Positions 57,211 to 64,000 of a DNA stretch of 64,000 bases are shown here, piece after piece. Every line of letters begins with the position of its first letter. Position 1 is the stretch's first letter. The notes under the pieces were generated by a model that saw only the letters and a program-made list of their open reading frames with translations, made no database searches and was not told the origin of the DNA. Both the position numbers and the translations under genes were made by a program. The DNA is taken from contig CM046855.1 in assembly GCA_025617745.1 (NCBI GenBank), positions 14,663,880-14,727,879 of the forward strand, given 5' to 3'. Origin of the DNA: Heliocidaris erythrogramma. Taxonomy: Eukaryota > Echinodermata > Echinoidea > Camarodonta > Echinometridae.

Positions 57211-60200
57211 AGTATGTGTCCCAAAGATCACTGTCTTCTTTTTGCTCTGAAACACATCGTTCCTGTCGGTAGATGCTCTAAACTTAAAAGCTCGAGAGAG
57301 AAAAATCGAGTTAAGGGGCCGGTTCAATCAATATTTTAACTCCCAGACCATAGCAATTAGATATTGGTCTGGGATTATTGCACAGCCATCAGATTTCTCT
57401 TTAGCATGCTGAACAAAGATGCAACTGCCTCATTTCCAAATACTATAGTAAGCTAGAAATCGGCACTCATCGAATAAAAACCGTTAAATTTCCAAAGCAC
57501 AAAGAAATAAGGAAAATTAAGGCCGGGACCATTGGGACTAAAAACCCGGCGTCGTCCATTTCTCACACTCTCGCACCAATGGCTTTTTGTCATCGAGTGC
57601 ATGAATGCCGCCCCGCCTGACCGCCGGGCTGCCGCCATCCCTGTTGACCGACGGTTTGGCAACGTGCGATGAGAATTGAGCACTCGTTCTGACGCCACCA
57701 TTCGGTCGCTATTAATTCCGATATTTAGGGGTTCCTTCTTTGCCGTGCCCATTAGCGAGTATGTTTGTATACAAAAGATGGATTCCATACAGATAATGGA
57801 GTAGGGCGAGGGGAAAATTGGAAATTACTCAGCCCAGATTTGATGGACGCCAGCCTTGACTGTGACGTTCCATGTCAATCAAAGGTGACTTGCTTTTAAA
57901 GGGACGCATTCGCACTGGTCCATCTAGAATATAAAGCAACCTTTCCATCAATAGTATCATAGTGATGTAGTAAGAGCCTTCTTTTCGAATTTGAATTCCT
58001 TCAATTATCGATAGGCTAACAAGTCTTATTACTTCGACACCTCAACTGTAGAATTACTAGAATAACATTTGTTCTGAGGCAATGCGATCCAATCCACAGA
58101 GTATTGATTTTTTTAAAATTATTATTTAAAAATGGTAACTGCACAACATAATATATAATGTGCTTGATGTGGAACCAATTCATAGCATCTCTCAAGTTAT
58201 TAGTGTTTTTAATGTTTGCATTGATTTTAAAACATGATGACCCAACACCAAAGCTTTAGACCCAAGCAAGGGGTGATTATTTTGCAACGTTTCTAAAGCG
58301 ATAGTTGGGAGGACATTTTAATGTCACATCTAAGATGTCAAAAGTGTTGGAAAAAGTAAGAAACACCAAGTGATGATCTGCCGTTTCTCTGTTGGCTGTC
58401 GTCCAAGAAATATGGTCACGTGGTACTGTTTCCGGGGTAGTGGTGATAAAGAAGGCGCCACGAGGTAGGATAGTATAGGAGACTACGTTGAATGGTCATA
58501 GAAGTGAGCATGGTGAATATAGGAACCAAAAAAAAAATACTCGAATAAATGCAATGATGAAGGAAAACTGTGGAGAAATATTGATTGTAGACACTGTAGG
58601 GCCTCGACTGCAGATGACCCTGTGAACACAGAAAGGCCTCTGTATAAGCCTAAAATTTATCATATACATGTATTTATACGGATCCGATGTCAATTCTTGA
58701 CACAAAAGTGGTATACAAGATTATCGTAAAATAGCCTAGAGCGCTATCATATAGATTGCCATTTTCAAGTCCTCAACACGATACAATATGTACGAAATAA
58801 ATTGAATATACAGGGGTAGTTCGATAAAATGGGATACATAGTTATTTTTCACACAAAGAAATACACTACTTGGAAAAGTATAACAATATACATTGATTTA
58901 TGGTCACAGAAGATATGCAGGAAAAAATGTAGAAAATCGACAAATAAAAATCTGGATACACGTACGTATACATGGTATAATGTAAAAAGTTTTCTCATAA
59001 ACACATTTATCATAATTATGCTATTGTCATGAGAATCAATGAGAGTGAGACATTCTGATGTGAATCGTCTCAATTTTACGGTATCACTACAGCTATACAG
59101 TGATTGTTGTTGAAGAAAATCGCCAATATGTATTATTGACGTTGATGGATTGAGTCGTAGTGGGTTAAAAAGGGTTCAGTGATTGGAAGGTCACAATCAT
59201 AACTCTTAAGAATGGAATTTGAGCAAGTTAATTTAGTGCCATATTTTCATAGTAAGAAATTAAGCAAAAAACCCGCATAATGTATATTTGATAAAGAGTA
59301 CCTAAATATCTATTTTGAGAAGGATAATGTCTTGTGAAAATATACAAAATGTTGACTGTTAAATGATATTATAACAAGTACACCTTTAATCTACAAAATA
59401 CGCTGTTTAAAAGTTAATGTAAAATTAACATACTAAAGTTGAATTCCACAAGCATAATCATTACATGCTATGTTTCAGTTGGCTCAATCTCACTCCATTC
59501 TTCTACCCAAATCTTAAATTCCGAATTTACTTCCACTAATCACCTAACAGGTGGTAGCAATAATATGCGGATAACATATTGCAACAGTTTCTTGTTCAGC
59601 TAGTTAAGTCCATATGGCTCTTACACAGCAGGAATAAGGGACACTGTGGCTACGCCAAGTTCCCTAAAATTGAAAGCACGTTTTCATTTTTACAGTGATT
59701 GTTTCCTTGTACATGTATAGCCCTGGAAAAAAATTATTAGACCAAGCTTCTGTAATAAGGGTACTATAATATGCAAACAAAATTTTAAAAATGATTTGTC
59801 TTTGTATTTCACTGAATGAATACCAAATTCCAGCAATTATACCTTGCTTTTATATTTTATTTCCTTCTCACCACAAAAATAACACTATCAGTAACCATTC
59901 TTGGTCTAATAATTTTTCCATGGCTGTATATTAAACCATTAATTTGTGAAGCAGTTGAATCAAAGCAAAAACTTCACGAAATGTTTTTTTTTTCTAGTTC
60001 GTCAGGAAGATTACCTACTTTTTAAGCAGAAGTACAGACTAAAGGCAATCGAGGGCGATCTTTTATATATATTTTTTTTGTTGCTAGAAGTTTCATTGGT
60101 TTGGATCAGTATTATGTTTCTAATAAGTTGCATAACCATTGTCGATTGTAGGGTAAGATGGTATATTTAATATCACATTTTTGAACTTGCATTTTTTTCG

Positions 60201-61633
60201 TGCATGTAATGCTAAAACATCGAAATAATGGTGGTGATTAAATATTTTGGCATGCTCTGTGTTCCAACTTGAAAAAAGGAAAGTCTCGTGATTAAAAAAG
60301 GGGGTTTCAGCCAATGAATATCTATGTATATTTCTTTATTTAGTTAAGAACATCATTTGCACATAATAATATTATATAACAAAGAAGATATATACAAGCA
60401 GGTGTTAGCAAAAATTTAGGAGTTTTCTCTTGTGTAATTACCCAGATAGAAACAAGTTGGACAGTCTTTATTCCAAATGATTTCTGAATGATTCTATTTT
60501 GCATTTTTCCAAACATCTTAGGCTAGTTTCACATGCATGAATGGGTGTTTTAGGGGTACAGAGCACTGCGATTACCAGGTGTAAAACATAAACAAGACCA
60601 ACAAGTATTCTTTTGGTAAACTAAAGCTGTGATTTGATTTGAGGAGAGGAAAGGAAATGCCAAGTTCAGACCAACTTTTCTTTCTGGAATATTTTCAGCA
60701 TGACATGGCCCTTTCCGTCCTGTGCCTGCGGTGCAGTCCCTTTGATAATAAGCGTCACATGTTATGACAGCTTCATAATCCAAGCGCTTTGAAAAGCAGA
60801 AATTAGTCGTGCCTGGTAGGGTTTGCACAAGAAAAATCCTTCGAAAGCAAGGGGAAAAGAAAGGAACAAATCTTAAGCCGTCATGTGTTTAAATTCGGAC
60901 AGGAAAACTTCTTCGCGGATGTGCAGGAAAGAAGTGGAGAAAAGAAAAGAAGAGAAAAGGCGATGAATTGAAGACTTTTTCTTTTTGGGAATGATTGTAT
61001 ATGGGGGAGGCGGGTCGGTTGTTAGCTGCAGATTGTAGCGGTATTGTCCTGGTTCAACCGACCATCTAACTTGCTCCCTGCTTCGACTTTTGGGGGTTCG
61101 CACTTCTGCTTTGTTCCCGTCTTCAAATCCTATAATAGGAACAACTTGTGACAACAGCCAGAGTTTTCGGAGGTGTTGGTGTCTTTCTTTAGGGTTGAAT
61201 CACAGAGAATATAGGGCTTATCATGAAAGCCACAATATACGTAGGAAAAAGACACCAAAAACTCAAGTTTTGTATATTATATATAGAGAACCATGGACAC
61301 AATGGTAGACACGATGTATGTGCCAATATAGTGACTCATAAGTTTAAAAAGTCTTCATATTTCTCTTTCTTCCACGTCTACCATTTCTCCTGCTTCTCCT
61401 TTAATATCAATAACCACTCGTTGATTCATTTGATCTTTCTTTGCAATATGCTTATAAAAATGATAGCTGACAAACTGGACAAAGCCAGGCTAGGTTTTCG
61501 GTCGCTCATAACGAAGTCATAATAATGATAGTCGCTCCCTATAGTTGTAATTCCCTCAACTGATATCATGCAGACTGTTAAAAAGAAATCGCACTGAACA
61601 TGCCATCATCTCTTACCCGATCCCTTTTGTTAT
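57211..61633. other. No confident gene; one CpG-richer block
   Basis: A GC-richer block at about 57520-57700 contains a 111-codon minus-strand frame (57788-57453) with no recognisable domain; it could be part of a promoter or first exon. The remaining ~3.8 kb is AT-rich, and its short frames have no splice or family support. Confidence 0.4.
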
Positions 61634-62223
61634 TAAAGGACAATCCAACCTTGGTAATAAGATGATGTGTGTGAAAGCAAATAATAAGAAAAACAGGATG
61701 GTGAAACTTTGAAAGAAATCGGACAAGGACTAAGAAAGTTATGGGTGTTTGAAAAATGAGATCACTACATCTATGCGAATCTCAAATAGGCAATTTGTTG
61801 AGTCGATTGTGACATTTTTGTGGACAACTCTCCCCCTTGTCGTACACAAAAATATCATTAATTTGCTGTTTTCTTCGAGGCGCTTTTACCCTCGGGCAGT
61901 ACTAAAAATATATTGGAGATAGCATATTGTTATAGGTCCTCATGAAAGAAAAGAAATCCTACTGAGTAACACATTTTGAAAAATAAAGTGACATTTTAGT
62001 CATTTTGCGTGTTGGAGCGAATGGGGGAAATGTCCACAGCTACATCACAGTGACATTACCTATTCGGCCAATTTGAAATTCCCATATGTATAGTGATTAC
62101 AACTTTCAAAAATTCATAACTTTCTTATTGCTTGTCCGATTTCGTTCAAACTTTCACCTATCTGCTTCTCTGATTTTTCCTCTTTCTTTCAAAGCAACTT
62201 GCTATTAAGGTTGGATTTCCCTC
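61634..62223. mobile_element. Inverted-repeat element (AAGGACAATCCAACCTT)
   Basis: Arms of roughly 150-200 bases are mirrored with moderate divergence: AATCCAACCTT, GAAATCGGACAAG, AAGAAAGTTATG and GATCACTA/GTAATCACTA in the left arm find their complements in the right arm, which ends AAGGTTGGATTTCCCT. About 590 bp, no coding capacity. A truncated relative is at 9150-9430. The terminal TTAAAGGACAA resembles that of the 55647-56302 element. Confidence 0.85.
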
Positions 62224-62601
62224 CCCTTGGGCCGAGGCCTGTAACTCCTCGTAGCCACCATCATCAACGCTATCGTCATCATTCATATCCATCTTTAAAT
62301 GAAGTGCATGGTGCAACTGAATTTGGAAATCGAATGCCGACAAAATGCTACGATGGTAACCAGTCCATTTTATCCTACATGTATATATTTGGATTTACAG
62401 TATACATCAGATGTAATCAGATCGTAATCTATTAACCTCTTTCTTCTGTTCTTTGAATTTTCTGCCGTTAATGTCAAAATGTGAGCTTTTCCCTGTTCAT
62501 TTATTGCTGAATTATCGATAAAATGCAATGTTGCATAACAAGTTTAAGATATTATACATAACACATACACGTACATAAATCATCTTTGTTCTAGGCTTTT
62601 A

Positions 62602-62726
62602 CACTCTAAAAAGTCAACTATTATATCCAGCATGTTAAAAGTGTTAATTTACCATTTTAAAAAATGTTGTCACTCCTCCAACCTTTTAAATGTAGATTTA
62701 ACATTTCAGTTTTAAGGGTGTAGAAC
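62602..62726. mobile_element. Possible small inverted-repeat relic
   Basis: TTTTACACTCTAAAAAGT at the left and TTTTAAGGGTGTAG at the right are weakly inverted, with TTAAAAGTGTTAA-type motifs between. Too diverged to be sure. Confidence 0.3.
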
Positions 62727-63044
62727 AGTACTATAATTACGCCAGATATCAATGCACATTTCATTGCGTTTTCATTACTTTGTATCAAATTGGTAAACGA
62801 AGGTCCACAATATAATTATCACATTTCTTGCATGTCTAGAGAGGCGTTCAGATAGGCGATGTCTATAGATGACGGTTGATTTACACTGCTTCCTGATATA
62901 AACCGTTCTATTGTATTCATTTTACCACGGTTCTTTACAAACCCCAATCACAAACAATTGTGATTACCCTTTTGTTCTTTGTGCATGTACTTACTCCCTT
63001 CTGTTTCTGGCACCCCACTTTGGTTCCGTTGCATAATGGCAGAT

Positions 63045-63212
63045 GATGCCAACTGTTCCGGAATATGTATGAGGTGGATTTCAAGGCTTTCATGACAAGT
63101 GAATAGCGGAGAGCATGGTTATTGTTGTCATGTTTTCTCTCACAAGCATTCAACCGTTGCGTAATTCACATTTTAATTTTGACCTCATGCATATTCCGGA
63201 ACGGTTGGCATC
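63045..63212. mobile_element. MITE with ~30-bp inverted ends (GATGCCAAC)
   Basis: GATGCCAACTGTTCCGGAAT and then ATGTATGAGGT at the left are mirrored by ACCTCATGCATATTCCGGAA and then CGGTTGGCATC at the right. The similarity may run a little further out, since ATAATGGCA occurs outside both ends. Confidence 0.8.
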
Positions 63213-63300
63213 TCTGATAATGGCATATAATACCAAATGGTACGGGTAGTATTCTAACGTAGATGCAAATCAAACGTAAAGCGTAAACTCGAGACGCTAT

Positions 63301-63474
63301 ATACTTTCGAAAAATAAACCCAAGGGCAATTTCAAAGGCCTATTTGTACTGCCCATAGAAATCAGGTTCGGATTATGTAATACACCTTTGTAAAGTTCGC
63401 ACATTTCTAAAGGCGATAGACAGGGCTATTGAAATTGTCTTGAGTTTATTTTTCGAAAGTAGTTTTTATCGTGT
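63301..63474. mobile_element. Left-truncated copy of the CGATAAGAACTAC MITE
   Basis: Starts within the left arm (ACTTTCGAAAAATAAACCCA) and runs to GTAGTTTTTATCGTG. It matches 54941-55119 almost base for base through the middle (GAAATCAGGTTCGGATTATG). Confidence 0.88.
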
Positions 63475-64000
63475 TTCAGAGTGAACATTCGATGACATCC
63501 TACCACAAGCAAACAATTCAAATGTTCCCATTTCTTATTTGAACAGTAAATCAGTTCAGCTCTCTACATGCAGTTACATTTGAATGGATAATAACCATAA
63601 GAAATTTGATAAGAAATTTATTTCAATTACAATTGCGAGGAACTGAAAGCATACAACCTTACAGAAATATTAGCATAATGTTTAAAAACTTACTTTTATC
63701 TTGCATTGGGTCCCAGCATCAGGACCTTTAAAAAGGCATTTTAGAAGGTCTGTGTTGAAGTTATTTGTGTGATAACGATGTTCCGCTTTACGTGTAATAA
63801 AAATGAGAAATATAACATACTTTTTATTTGTGTCATTATTACTGTGGTTTCGCTTTATTATGATATTCATTTCATTTTCACCGAAGTAAATCTATTCCCA
63901 TTAGTCAGACGTCATGAAACGGTTATATTGTAAATGCGTGTACATTACCTTAGCGGATCACTTACGCACACGTTGTTTGGTAAACATTTTGACTAACAAT
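63475..64000. other. No gene seen
   Basis: AT-rich sequence to the window edge without recognisable features on either strand. Confidence 0.4.

Noticed and set aside
1..64000. CRISPR array or bacterial operon
   Set aside because: No regularly spaced short repeats with unique spacers, no prokaryotic gene packing; the genes are intron-containing animal genes.

Overview
The window is invertebrate nuclear DNA. It has intron-split genes, long AT-rich spacers, many C/G and CT/GA homopolymer runs and a dense load of small inverted-repeat transposons. The proteins have animal orthologues. The fold-back elements and a Deu-like tRNA SINE suggest a deuterostome, most likely an echinoderm such as a sea urchin. 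That placement is inference; no species marker was found.

Three protein genes and one tRNA gene are well supported. (1) On the + strand, two exons at 20675-20803 and 21699-21731 encode the C-terminus of PPP1R21 (KLRAQ-type coiled-coil endosomal protein). The earlier exons were not identified, so 1-20674 is probably mostly intron filled with repeats. (2) On the + strand, four exons between 28221 and 31843 encode a complete 174-residue HTD2, the mitochondrial 3-hydroxyacyl-thioester dehydratase. (3) On the - strand, a tRNA-Thr(TGT) lies at 38919-38991. (4) On the - strand, five exons between 51556 and 45436 encode a complete 604-residue isthmin (signal peptide, acidic and basic linker, TSP1 domain, AMOP domain).

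Mobile elements by region: 2.6-5.0 kb, an element with long inverted arms enclosing a ~160-bp tandem array that carries RFX/X-box palindromes; 8.5-11.4 kb, several small inverted-repeat elements; 18.3-18.9 kb, a Harbinger-like element; 23.6 and 24.8 kb, two MITEs, one a hAT type with an exact 8-bp target duplication; 28.6-29.2 kb, a near-complete ~600-bp palindrome inside HTD2 intron 1 with 9-bp direct repeats; 32.1-32.6 kb, a tRNA-derived SINE inserted in a DNA element; 36.4 kb, a hAT-like element; 37.3-38.3 kb, a dead LINE; 44.8-45.4 kb, nested elements just downstream of isthmin; 54.9-57.2 and 61.6-63.5 kb, two clusters of fold-back elements.

The genes do not form a pathway. PPP1R21 and HTD2 are co-oriented, isthmin points towards them from the other strand, and the tRNA lies between. 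No clearly new biological system was found. The most unusual items are the HTD2 intronic palindrome, the RFX-motif array inside an inverted-repeat element, the nested elements, and a possible cassette or alternative terminal exon of PPP1R21.
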